From Proteobacteria bacterium UBA1847 (GTDB lineage: Bacteria; Pseudomonadota; Gammaproteobacteria; Steroidobacterales; Woeseiaceae), in the NCBI GenBank assembly GCA_002338605.1, contig DDIP01000154.1, positions 1 through 9,377 of the forward strand: a stretch of 9,377 nucleotides of DNA, given 5' to 3'. Each line of letters opens with the position of its first letter. The stretch's first letter is position 1. Position numbers and translations under genes: made by a program. Of the stretch, positions 1 through 7,782 are shown in pieces. Below the pieces are notes generated by a model that worked only from the letters and a program-made list of their open reading frames with translations, was not told the origin of the DNA and did no database searches.

Positions 1-3000
1 CCATCAGGTCGTAGTCGTACGTAACGTCGAGGACGCTATCGAGCTGCGACGTCACCTGACCGGCGCTGTCGTATCCGAGAGACTGAGTATCGCTCGCAAA
101 ATCAATGGAAGTCGGCAGACCTCGCAAATCGAAGTTTCGACTCGCGAAACTACCGTTACCCCAGGTCCAGCCGTTGACCGGGCCAAACGGATCGTAGGTC
201 GCGCCGGACAGTACGGTGTTTCCATCGACGCTCACAGACACGGGCAGATACGTGTTGTAACCGTACGTGACAACCTTTCCGGAGGGGTATGTCATTGTGG
301 ACAATCGACCGCTTGTGTCGTATCCGTAACCCGTTGTCAGTGTGACAGACCCAATCGTTTGGACCTTCTGGGTAACCGCACCGAAATTGTCGTAGGACCA
401 CGTCGTTGAACCGCTCGCATCCGTTATCTTGTTAAGGCGACCAACCGCATTCAGGCCCACATCGTATTCATAGGCAATCGTGCTGAGATCGTCGAAGGTC
501 ACCAGTGTCAGGCGGTTCAATTCATCGTAGTCGTACGACGTCAACTTGCCTCGCGCATCCAGTTGGGTCTTCCGATTGCCGGCATCATCATAGGTGTAAA
601 TGATTGTACCGCGGTCCGGACTGATTTCCTTGGTGAGGTTGTCGAGATCGTCGTACTCGTACGTCGTTGTCGCACCGTTTGCGGCGATCACTGACGTGAT
701 GTTGTCGTGATCGTCATAGTTGTAGTCGATAACCCCTGTCAGCGCATCGATGGTCTGGTCGAGTCGATTCAAAGCATCATAGCTATGCGTTGTTGATGCA
801 AATTCGGGGTCCGTTTCGTTGGTCAGATTGCCGACGAGATCGATCGTCAAATCGGATAAGAATCCGCCGTTGGTAACCGTGTCCAATCGATTGTTCAGGT
901 CGTACGCATAGTCCATCGCACGCTCAAGTGTGCTTCCTGAGTCATAGGTATCCTCGTCAATCAGATTGCCCATCGCGTCGTAATCGTATTCGATATAGCT
1001 GCCGAAGTTATCGGTCACAGACTCCAGGTAGTGTGCAGCTGTATAGGTATAGGTGAGCACCATGCCATCGGGTGTGCTCAGCGTTTCCAGCTGACCCACA
1101 TCGTCATAGGTCATGGTGGTCGTTCTCGGCGAACCGACCGTAGGTGTCTGAACAACCGTCAGGACATTGCCACGCCAGTCATACGTGAAGATCGTTTGCA
1201 GACCGTTCGCATCCGTGACCAACGTTGGGCGCCCTGCCGCGTCGTAGCTGTTGTAGGTCGTGACCTGGCTCAAAGCATTCGTGATCGTGTTGATCTGGCC
1301 GCATTCATTTCCGGTCGTGCATGTGTAGTACGTAATCGTAGTGACATCGGTCACATCGGTCCGTGGACCATCAATCGTCAGCGGCTGTCCGTCGGCGTTG
1401 TAGGTCATTGTCCAGGCTCGAGACAATGCGCCCGACGATACCGTCATGGTCAGGACGTTGCCGTCCGTATCGTGCGTTAAGTCCGTTGTGTTTTTAGGCG
1501 CAACAATCTGCGTTGGGATGCGGTATGTCGGGTGCCAGGTTGTTGTTGTCGTGCGCTCTTCACTCGACCCTTTGGCCTCGATTAGAGTCTCAGTCAAACC
1601 AACAGAATTTCGGACGGTTTGGGTCGTATTGCCTTCCCAATCGATGATCTCGTCGAGGAATCCATTGGCGTCATAAGTACGATCAGCGATATTGCCTCCG
1701 GGACAAGTGCTGCATACATCCCCTGTCAACATTGCCAGCTTTCGCTGGCCTTGTTGTACAGAGTAGGTGTAAGTTCGTGACGCGCCATTGGCCGTTGTTA
1801 ATGTCGTCGAACCATCAACGTTATACACAAGGTCCACCAGTTCCTTCGCGCCGGCATGTTCGGACGAAATCGCTTTTCCATCAGCGTTGTAGGACCACGA
1901 CGCGTATCGATCAAGCTTCTCGTCCGTTATGCCGGTTAAAAAATCAATAAACGTTGCATCTTCGTAATGATACTGGCGGATGGATGCATCGGGATTCGTT
2001 ACAAATTCCAGGTTACCGTTCAAGTCGTAAGAGTACTGAAACGTTCCAGACGGCGTCGTTACCGAATCGAGGGTTTCGCTAACATACGAAAAGGTAATAG
2101 TTTTGCCGAAATGCCCAGTCACACGGTCCAGGGTGTTGCCGTTGTCATCGCCACCCTGCGCAGAACTTAGATTGTAATCTAGCGTTTCGATTTGACCGTT
2201 ACGATACTTGATCGATACTAGCTGGCCGGAGTCGTTGTAAGTTTCTATCGTGTCATTTTCATCAGTAAATTCCCAGTTGCTACCAACTTTTTCGAGCTTC
2301 AGTTGGGGCGCAAAGCGACTAACCCAAACGCCGTTCTCGACCTCAAACCGATAATTCGCACCATTCGGACGAGTAATCGTGCGAATTTGAAAGCCAATAA
2401 CTATCGGTGCTCCACCAGAATTATTCGTAATTCGGAATTCGGCGACGATCTCGCCGGCCAAAGAAAGGCTGCAAGTGTTGTCGCCGACGTAGGACGCCGT
2501 TGCGCCGGACAAATCACCGCCATAGGCAGTTGCCTTAATATCCTCCCACCCTTGCGTACACGCATCTGAAGCGGTTGGATATGTCGCTGATTCGGTTGAC
2601 GATTGTGCGAGAAACTTTATAGGTCCTCGGTCCGGTTGTTCATTCATGACTCGTGAATAGTGATGTCTCCAACCCGAAGCCATGTTCTCAGCCGTCTTGA
2701 ACGTTCCGGAGCTATTGAAATGCCGCACGAACTTCGGTCCATCAGCACCTGAGTAATCCACTTCGGCCTGGTATTTGTTCCCCGTTGCCGGGCTGCAAGG
2801 ATTGGTCTCGTCAAGATCCGAATCAGGGCAGCGGTCCTCTGGCACCACGAGCGCAAATTGGTTGCCGCAATCCGGTACATCTGGAGATTGATCGCATTCA
2901 GGCGGGACGGTCAACGTGCGGTAGGTTATCTGGCCAGCGCCATTCCATGTTTGCCCACCATCCCAGGAACATAAAACGTGAACACGCATATACCAAGTGC

Positions 3001-3307
3001 CCCCGCCTCCAAATGGTCCGTATGTCGCCGCCGGATCGGGGTTCGGTCTTGCCATACCGCTCGGGCAGTTGGGCGTCTCCGCTACTATATAGGTCGTAGC
3101 AGACGATCCGCAGCTCTCAAGATCTGTACACGTCTGCGCCGGAGGCGCGTGGTAGCCGACGTATGCAGCGACGGCGTCGTTAGGGATGAAAGACCAAAGA
3201 AGAGCGACACACATGCAAATAAACCGGGCGCGGATCGCGACGCGTGTGTCGGTCGCGTTCGAATATTCCTCGGCGCACGACAACGCAACTTGAATAAGTC
3301 CTGTCAT
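1..3307 (-). CDS. Secreted Rhs/YD-repeat protein, 5' part (C terminus beyond left edge)
   Basis: The minus-strand frame is open without a stop from ATG at 3307 to the window edge, giving 1102 codons. The start is supported by GGAGAG five bases upstream. Residues about 26-48 read as a positively charged stretch, a hydrophobic core and an AVAA-type cleavage site, so export is likely; the 25-residue extension before it is unusually long. Residues about 165-215 carry an Asp-Tyr followed by Phe-Val-Arg-His-Phe-Asn and a Gly-Trp-Arg-His-His-Tyr block, typical of the DUF6531-like entry domain of Rhs proteins. From about residue 370 to the edge there are some twenty YD/RHS repeats such as YDxxGN and YDxLNRL, including the run YDYDELNRL. 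These repeats build the hollow Rhs shell. The conserved core boundary and any C-terminal toxin are not visible. Rhs family membership is clear; a toxin role is inference from the family. Confidence 0.93.
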   Translation of the reverse strand, partial: MTGLIQVALSCAEEYSNATDTRVAIRARFICMCVALLWSFIPNDAVAAYVGYHAPPAQTCTDLESCGSSATTYIVAETPNCPSGMARPNPDPAATYGPFGGGGTWYMRVHVLCSWDGGQTWNGAGQITYRTLTVPPECDQSPDVPDCGNQFALVVPEDRCPDSDLDETNPCSPATGNKYQAEVDYSGADGPKFVRHFNSSGTFKTAENMASGWRHHYSRVMNEQPDRGPIKFLAQSSTESATYPTASDACTQGWEDIKATAYGGDLSGATASYVGDNTCSLSLAGEIVAEFRITNNSGGAPIVIGFQIRTITRPNGANYRFEVENGVWVSRFAPQLKLEKVGSNWEFTDENDTIETYNDSGQLVSIKYRNGQIETLDYNLSSAQGGDDNGNTLDRVTGHFGKTITFSYVSETLDSVTTPSGTFQYSYDLNGNLEFVTNPDASIRQYHYEDATFIDFLTGITDEKLDRYASWSYNADGKAISSEHAGAKELVDLVYNVDGSTTLTTANGASRTYTYSVQQGQRKLAMLTGDVCSTCPGGNIADRTYDANGFLDEIIDWEGNTTQTVRNSVGLTETLIEAKGSSEERTTTTTWHPTYRIPTQIVAPKNTTDLTHDTDGNVLTMTVSSGALSRAWTMTYNADGQPLTIDGPRTDVTDVTTITYYTCTTGNECGQINTITNALSQVTTYNSYDAAGRPTLVTDANGLQTIFTYDWRGNVLTVVQTPTVGSPRTTTMTYDDVGQLETLSTPDGMVLTYTYTAAHYLESVTDNFGSYIEYDYDAMGNLIDEDTYDSGSTLERAMDYAYDLNNRLDTVTNGGFLSDLTIDLVGNLTNETDPEFASTTHSYDALNRLDQTIDALTGVIDYNYDDHDNITSVIAANGATTTYEYDDLDNLTKEISPDRGTIIYTYDDAGNRKTQLDARGKLTSYDYDELNRLTLVTFDDLSTIAYEYDVGLNAVGRLNKITDASGSTTWSYDNFGAVTQKVQTIGSVTLTTGYGYDTSGRLSTMTYPSGKVVTYGYNTYLPVSVSVDGNTVLSGATYDPFGPVNGWTWGNGSFASRNFDLRGLPTSIDFASDTQSLGYDSAGQVTSQLDSVLDVTYDYDLM

Positions 3308-3343
3308 TATCACTCTCCAAACAGATTCAATTTGAACGACTGA

Positions 3344-3361
3344 GCGCCAAATAATTGGCGC
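3344..3361. promoter_or_regulatory. Palindrome overlapping the Rhs promoter -10, possible operator
   Basis: GCGCCAA (3344-3350) and TTGGCGC (3355-3361) are perfect inverted copies around the four bases ATAA. The site covers the proposed -10 box of the Rhs promoter, as a repressor-binding site would. No regulator gene is visible nearby, so the binding protein is unknown. Confidence 0.4.
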
Positions 3362-3380
3362 AACCGCTTGCAAGTGTCAA
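3351..3380 (-). promoter_or_regulatory. Putative promoter of the Rhs gene
   Basis: On the minus strand a perfect TTGACA (-35, 3380-3375) is followed after 18 bases by AATTAT (-10, 3356-3351, four of six matches to TATAAT). The -10 lies 43 bases before the ATG at 3307, leaving room for a short leader. The hexamer match is seen; promoter activity is inference. Confidence 0.5.
3352..3362 (+). repeat. Direct repeat copy 1 (11 bp)
   Basis: TAATTGGCGCA occurs here and again at 7738-7748, bracketing the three minus-strand genes OLD, 239-residue and small membrane protein. Both copies are preceded by TGAG, directly or seven bases away. An 11-bp repeat is expected several times by chance in a window of this size, so an attachment or target-duplication role is speculative. 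Confidence 0.25.
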
Positions 3381-3984
3381 CCTGCCGAATCAAGTCGATT
3401 TGAGGGAGAATTTGCGCCGAATAAAAGACATGAATGCGACAACATACAAAACCAAAATCCACAAGTTGTTGATGTATCGAAACTCATGTGGCATGAAACT
3501 ATTTCACCTCGGTAATGCGATGGTGCTGTGGTATCTTTCTCGGTTGCCTGACGGAATTGGACTATCCAACAAAGCATACAAATTTGCGGCGAATTTGGTC
3601 GAATATTGATCACATACGGTCGATAAATATCAGTTGGTTCGTTGCGACCAAATAGGGTTTGCGCAAAAATATGGTTCCATCTTGGACAAGATTATTGTGG
3701 ATGTTTTGTTTCGCCTGTGGCGATTTGCCTCGGCGAGATGCGAAAAGTCGACTTCGAGATCGGTTTTATTTCAATGAACCGTCGAAGTTCGGGCCGCCAG
3801 CCGAGATCATCTACAATAAAGCGGTCTGTCTCTCTTAGCCCAGACTATTACACCCCTTCGTTGGCTCGAAACCGGCAGCAGATACGGTTCCTAACTGCCT
3901 CGCCTTGCTAGACCCCAAGCGTGCCCAATGTGGCGGTTGCGGGAAATCTGCGTTTCTGACCATAGATCCGATTGGCACATACCG
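3381..3984. other. Intergenic region without a convincing gene
   Basis: About 600 bases lie between the Rhs promoter and the stop of the small membrane-protein gene. Short open frames exist on both strands: a plus-strand frame ending at 3609 with an ATG at 3426-3435, a minus-strand frame at 3377-3613, and a plus-strand frame at 3642-3911. They overlap each other, have no clear ribosome-binding site, and their products show no recognisable motif. Apart from the hairpin at 3751-3788, nothing else was recognised. The length and base composition would suit the eroded remains of a former gene, but no family can be named. Confidence 0.5.
3751..3788 (-). terminator. Bulged hairpin, possible terminator of the membrane-protein operon
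   Basis: ACTTCGA (3751-3757) pairs with TCGAAGT (3782-3788), and CGGTT (3761-3765) pairs with AACCG (3777-3781). This gives 12 pairs with a three-base bulge and an 11-base loop. On the minus strand the stem is followed by CGAC and then TTTT, a weak T-tract. It lies about 200 bases past the stop at 3985. The pairing is certain; terminator function is only a possibility. Confidence 0.3.
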
Positions 3985-4434
3985 CTACCTAAGTCGCATT
4001 CCTCGGAATGTGCGAGAGCTTCCAGTAGCTTGCACACCGCACTCAGTCTTTGCATATGCGCATTTCAAATGACGTCTATTTTCCGGTTCTTGGGAATAAA
4101 CAGTGAATGCGGATCTAGGTTCGAGACGTCGAGGAAAAGGGCCGTCAGGTGACATTACTGGAATAACTGTCATACACCCTCGCCGGTCCGTTCCGCGGTA
4201 CAGTACTCCAACATCAGAAACGGTGACCGGAATGCTGCTCAGATTAATCACTTCGACACAGAATGTCAGACGCTCGTCCGCGCCCCCGACTGGTATCGCC
4301 TGCTTCGGTATGACTTTCAGCTTAACTCTGTCTTTGTCTATGCTGCGCCATGTATTCAAAACACCGAGCACGGCACCTAATACGGCTAGCGAAAACGTGA
4401 TTAGTTGTATCCAATTAACGCTATTTTCGGACAC
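3985..4434 (-). CDS. Small single-pass membrane-anchored protein, unknown function
   Basis: With the GTG at 4434 as start the product has 149 residues. I prefer this GTG because GGAG lies five bases upstream. An ATG at 4467 would give 160 residues but has no visible ribosome-binding site. Residues about 8-28 form one hydrophobic helix (Trp-Ile-Gln-Leu to Val-Leu-Asn-Thr-Trp), followed by a charged stretch and a beta-rich region of about 100 residues with alternating hydrophobic residues (for example VEVINLSSIPVTVSDVGVLY). The likely arrangement is an N-terminal anchor with a small sandwich-like domain; which side of the membrane it faces is not clear. It begins 20 to 53 bases after the stop of the 239-residue membrane protein, so the two are probably cotranscribed. 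I do not recognise a named family. Confidence 0.72.
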   Translation of the reverse strand: MSENSVNWIQLITFSLAVLGAVLGVLNTWRSIDKDRVKLKVIPKQAIPVGGADERLTFCVEVINLSSIPVTVSDVGVLYRGTDRRGCMTVIPVMSPDGPFPRRLEPRSAFTVYSQEPENRRHLKCAYAKTECGVQATGSSRTFRGMRLR

Positions 4435-4487
4435 ATCTACTCCACGGTTGCTCTGGCCCACTGGCATAGAAGGTACTTAAATACATC

Positions 4488-5207
4488 TCATCGAACCTCT
4501 TCGGATAGGATTCCGAACAAGCCTGCTGGGTCGAACCCAGCGACCTTGAGAACTATCAACGCCAACGCAACGACAAATAGAATATGAGGAAAAATTTGGT
4601 TCGCAAAATACTCATGTCGAATTACGCGCCACCAATAGAATGGTATTCCGATGCCGTAGTGCATCCACCATGGTATGGCGACCAGTATCGGTTTGCCATC
4701 CATCATTTGGTAGGAATTCACGCTGTACAAAGACCCCGATTCCTCTGATACGTCCGCAACCGATATTTGTTCGACCTTGGCAATTAGTCGTTTATCGCCG
4801 TCGACAAAGATCTGTTCGATTGACATTTCGCCACCCGTAAGGTATCCCGCCTCGTCTGCACTTTTCAGCACCGTATCTGTGTCAATATTTTTCAGCAAAT
4901 GTCGCTGAAACCATTTGGTTTGACGTAGAGCCTGAAGAAAATCCTTGCGAAATTCGAGGCGTGACCTCGCATCCAGCCAAACAACTAGGTATCGCCACCA
5001 GAACCACAACAACGCAATCGAGGCTGCCCAAGCAAATACCTGTGGGAACCTAGCAGGAGCGCGCAGCCCGAGTACAGCAAGGTTGTTCAAGTCCGCTCCG
5101 GCAATCATATATACGATAACCGCGCTCGATAAAACGAATAGATTTCTGGCCCTTGATTCAACCTTATCCGCGGGAGTAGGTCGCGAACTTCCACTTGATA
5201 CACTCAC
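4488..5207 (-). CDS. Multi-pass membrane protein, unknown function
   Basis: The 239-residue product starts at GTG (5207), with AGGA six bases upstream. Hydrophobic segments lie at about residues 22-47, 57-78 and 205-226, with a Trp/Tyr-rich hydrophobic patch at about 173-192 that may be a further membrane or interfacial helix. Between the second segment and that patch is a soluble, charged domain of about 95 residues, starting with an Arg-rich stretch after WLDA. No catalytic motif is evident. It lies about 250 bases downstream of the OLD-type ATPase gene on the same strand and just upstream of the small anchored protein. In defence loci such membrane proteins are often effectors or sensors, but here that is only context. 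I do not recognise a named family. Confidence 0.78.
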   Translation of the reverse strand: MSVSSGSSRPTPADKVESRARNLFVLSSAVIVYMIAGADLNNLAVLGLRAPARFPQVFAWAASIALLWFWWRYLVVWLDARSRLEFRKDFLQALRQTKWFQRHLLKNIDTDTVLKSADEAGYLTGGEMSIEQIFVDGDKRLIAKVEQISVADVSEESGSLYSVNSYQMMDGKPILVAIPWWMHYGIGIPFYWWRVIRHEYFANQIFPHILFVVALALIVLKVAGFDPAGLFGILSEEVR

Positions 5208-5459
5208 GATGCGTCCTTTTTCCTATTCGCTCCCAAACAATATCAAATGCCGTCGATGTAGTCCGCCGCGATTACCGATTGGCGTTCCTGAGACTCCCGG
5301 AATGATAGAGCATCCTCGCTACCGACTTCTGGTACAGATTGTCTGGCACGTCACCGAGTTATTCTATGCGTAATTAGAACCAAGTGGCTACTGCCCTGCG
5401 GGAGATTCGCGGGGCAGAATCTGCCCCGCAAAACATTTCACGCCAACCCTCTTAATTAA
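5208..5459 (-). other. Gap between OLD gene and membrane-protein pair, with hairpins
   Basis: No gene is seen in these 252 bases. Just past the OLD stop lies a strong GC-rich hairpin at 5409-5429, and the AGGA ribosome-binding site of the next gene lies at 5214-5217. A clean promoter for the downstream pair was not found: a TTGATA stands near 5242 but has no good -10 at the right distance. Transcription of the pair may therefore come from the OLD promoter, modulated by the hairpin, or from a weak promoter not recognised here. Confidence 0.45.
5409..5429. repeat. Perfect 9-bp inverted repeat after the OLD gene
   Basis: GCGGGGCAG (5409-5417) and CTGCCCCGC (5421-5429) pair perfectly around AAT. 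A further CTGCCC at 5391-5396 can pair instead with GGGCAG at 5412-5417, so two mutually exclusive stems are possible. It begins about 30 bases after the OLD stop codon. On neither strand is the stem followed by a T-tract, so it is not a standard intrinsic terminator. It could stabilise the 3' end of the OLD mRNA or attenuate read-through. Confidence 0.6.
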
Positions 5460-7418
5460 TTATCCGACTTCGTCCCGGAATGCCTTGGCCTGTTCATCGC
5501 CAATTCCAAGTAACATGCAAGTGACATCGTTTAGTTCCCTAGCTTTCTCTTTGTCTTCAAGCTCAAGATACCAATTGGGATTACTGGTAAGTTCGATTAT
5601 TTGCGCTATTTCGCTACAGCCATCAGGAAGATAATCTTCGATTTCGCCTTTCTCCAGTACATATGTCCGCACTTCTCTCAATGCCTTTATGTCTGCAATA
5701 AGATGCGCTTGCTCGTCGGCGCTCATTTCAGCATTAAGGCTTGCACCGCGCGTACGTAAATAGTCCCAAAAGAGTCGCAGGTCGCCTAGGCTCTTATTCT
5801 TGATCGCTGCCTCTAGGGCCTTACATAGCGTATTTCCATCCTTCCCCTTCTTGTTCCTGAGTATTTTCCAAGTTTTTCCACCATCCGTGACAAATAGACC
5901 TTTAGTTTTCTCGTCTCCGACTTCGCGAAGGTAGTCTCGGTCTCCAACAATGGCGGCTGGCATATTCACACCCTCGCAGAGTTCCTTATAGCCGGCGAAG
6001 TTTTGCTTCCCATTTACCTCTACAACTTCGATAGTGCGATTGATAGCAGCCTTTGTGCTGTATGACTGAATCAACGAAGTCAAAACCAACCGATCAGAGA
6101 TACCCTCAACCAGAACCACCTCATCGGCGAAAAAGAGCCGTTCATTATTGTGGCTATTGACGATCCGAACTAGGTGCTGCTTATTCGGAAGTTGCGCGGC
6201 GGCCAGAGACGCCTTATTGCTCACGCGGTCGCGCTCAAATATCCGAGTGACGCTACCGATCGTTCTTGGCGTCACGAATTGTGGCGAGTGCGTAGCTAGA
6301 ATAAATTGATTCTCTTTTGAATCACTTAAATCGTAGAATAATTCGAGAAATATCCGTTGCCATCTTGGATGCAGATGCAGTTCCGGCTCATCAATAATAA
6401 TCACCCCATGTTCGACATTTAGCGCAAACGCCGCGAACAAGAAATGGAATATCTCTCGCTCTCCGGAGCTAAATTTTTCCGGTGACAGCACAAGATTGTT
6501 CTTGTAAAATTCCATATTGAAGCTCATTTTTTCCTTATCTGCCGGAACCAACTTCCAATCGTAGCCTAGCTTTCTCAGGTAATCCTTTACGAGAATCACG
6601 TCCGGTTCCAAGTCAAAAATCTCATCCGCGATTAACGTCTTGACTTCCCCAGCCTTCAAAATCGCTCGCCACATCAGACGTCCGAAATGTCTTGTCGCGA
6701 AGGCAATGAGATTTGTCTCACCGCCAGTAGCCGCGCTATAGATCGATTGATACTGGCTGTAGTACTGGTCGCTCGTAAATTCATTGGTTCCAGCAGAGAA
6801 ATTGCTGCCTGACGCTCTTGTGGATGAGAAGAAGAAGATTGGAGAACGAAGATCCATGCCATCAATCTCGTCAGCAAGCCTTGCTATCTTGAAGAAATTT
6901 TGGAGATAGCTAAGGTAGTTTTGCTGTGGTTCACTGTCACACGAAACTGCTTGGCAGTTTAGAAAAGCGTACTTGAACGTTTTGGCCGCGCTGATCGCCT
7001 CAATCTGTTCCGTACTCAGAGCATTTATAGTTTTGTCTCGCCATGGGCCGGCCCGATTCTTAAGCTCCTGTATATTATCTGCGATTAGCTTCATATTTCT
7101 GATGTCGCTTTCTTCCACTCTCATTACGACACCGATCTCTTGGTCGCTGTTGTCCCCAATATACTTATCGAGGATCGTTGCAATCTGCGTGACCTCCCAA
7201 TTGTCTGCCATTGTGATTGAAGATCTTTCCGTATTCGGCCGCTGGAAAGACCATTGAGGTAGAAAAAACTTTGTGAGCAGCACGGTGAGAATTCGTTGAG
7301 CATTGCTCTTACCGCCGCCGTTCGGGCCGATCAAGATATTCAGTCGGGAGTCGAGTTCAAAGCTCGTCAAGTCCTTATAGCTCATGACGTTCTTGACACT
7401 AAAGGAATCAATTTTCAT
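5460..7418 (-). CDS. OLD-family ATP-dependent nuclease (ABC-type ATPase plus TOPRIM)
   Basis: With the ATG at 7418 the product has 652 residues; GAAGGG lies nine bases upstream. An upstream TTG at 7445 would add nine residues but has no ribosome-binding site. The Walker A motif GPNGGGKS is at residues 31-38. The ABC signature FSSGERE is at 316-322. Walker B (VIIIDEPELHLHP) has Asp343 and Glu344, and the switch histidine is His377 in ATHSPQF. A TOPRIM domain follows: Glu438 in LVEG, Asp493 and Asp495 in GDRD, and acidic residues in EKGEIEDYL (589-597). All key residues are present, so an active enzyme is expected. About 270 residues lie between Walker A and the signature, as in ATPases with an inserted dimerisation domain. 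OLD proteins include GajA of the Gabija phage-defence system and the P2 Old exclusion protein; no UvrD-like partner gene is visible here. A fused PARIS-like AAA-TOPRIM protein is an alternative reading. Confidence 0.9.
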   Translation of the reverse strand: MKIDSFSVKNVMSYKDLTSFELDSRLNILIGPNGGGKSNAQRILTVLLTKFFLPQWSFQRPNTERSSITMADNWEVTQIATILDKYIGDNSDQEIGVVMRVEESDIRNMKLIADNIQELKNRAGPWRDKTINALSTEQIEAISAAKTFKYAFLNCQAVSCDSEPQQNYLSYLQNFFKIARLADEIDGMDLRSPIFFFSSTRASGSNFSAGTNEFTSDQYYSQYQSIYSAATGGETNLIAFATRHFGRLMWRAILKAGEVKTLIADEIFDLEPDVILVKDYLRKLGYDWKLVPADKEKMSFNMEFYKNNLVLSPEKFSSGEREIFHFLFAAFALNVEHGVIIIDEPELHLHPRWQRIFLELFYDLSDSKENQFILATHSPQFVTPRTIGSVTRIFERDRVSNKASLAAAQLPNKQHLVRIVNSHNNERLFFADEVVLVEGISDRLVLTSLIQSYSTKAAINRTIEVVEVNGKQNFAGYKELCEGVNMPAAIVGDRDYLREVGDEKTKGLFVTDGGKTWKILRNKKGKDGNTLCKALEAAIKNKSLGDLRLFWDYLRTRGASLNAEMSADEQAHLIADIKALREVRTYVLEKGEIEDYLPDGCSEIAQIIELTSNPNWYLELEDKEKARELNDVTCMLLGIGDEQAKAFRDEVG

Positions 7419-7450
7419 GGAACAGCACCCTTCAAAGGACTTCAACTAGG

Positions 7451-7463
7451 ATTGTATGTACAT
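7451..7463 (-). promoter_or_regulatory. Possible -10 box and palindrome upstream of the OLD gene
   Basis: On the minus strand TACAAT (7456-7451) matches five of six bases of a -10 box and lies 32 bases before the ATG at 7418. No good -35 hexamer stands 16-18 bases before it. The 8-bp palindrome ATGTACAT (7456-7463) abuts it and could be a regulator site. The assignment is weak. Confidence 0.25.
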
Positions 7464-7782
7464 TTGACCTCAAGCCATACTGCATCACAGAATGGAAATT
7501 GCGAATGAATATTGCCAGATCGTTGGGTGCGAGTCGGCTCGATTCCCGCAGAACTCACGCGACACATTCGTAGGATGTTGTTACGCCTAATTTCGCCAAC
7601 AACTGAATACTGCACTGCTTTGATCGCCAATCTTCTGCTGAAGATCTCCTGGCAACTATCCAGATCGCTATCCGCACGGAATCTCGTAATTCGCTGATGC
7701 CAGCGTGATTTCTTCGTGGCACGCAGTCAAGCCTGAGTAATTGGCGCATGCGTGCCGTTGCCGCATCCAATTTATCGTGTCA
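7464..7782. other. Intergenic region upstream of the OLD gene, no gene recognised
   Basis: About 320 bases lie between the OLD promoter area and the terminator at 7783. Short open frames on both strands (for example 7442-7630 and 7555-7770 on minus, 7512-7697 on plus) overlap one another and encode no recognisable product. A stretch near 7530-7550 resembles a tRNA T-arm, but no tRNA can be folded around it. The 11-bp sequence at 7738-7748 is repeated at 3352-3362. Confidence 0.45.
7738..7748 (+). repeat. Direct repeat copy 2 (11 bp)
   Basis: This is the second copy of TAATTGGCGCA, about 320 bases upstream of the OLD start. This copy lacks the inverted partner arm that the first copy has in the Rhs promoter. 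Confidence 0.25.

Noticed and set aside
1..700. Repeated short DNA words such as TCGTAGTCGTACG, suggesting a CRISPR or tandem repeat.
   Set aside because: They are irregularly spaced and encode the YDYD motif of the Rhs repeats.
1031..2569. Several plus-strand open frames of 67-149 codons.
   Set aside because: They lie antisense to the uninterrupted Rhs frame, which has unmistakable YD repeats.
3355..3609. A plus-strand frame of up to 84 codons diverging from the Rhs gene.
   Set aside because: It starts at a TTG inside the Rhs promoter palindrome, has no clear ribosome-binding site, and its product shows no recognisable motif.
7525..7557. A stretch resembling a tRNA T-arm (GGCTCGATTCCCGC), a possible integration scar in a tRNA gene.
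   Set aside because: The flanking bases do not form the five-pair T-stem or an acceptor stem, and no D-arm or anticodon arm can be placed upstream.
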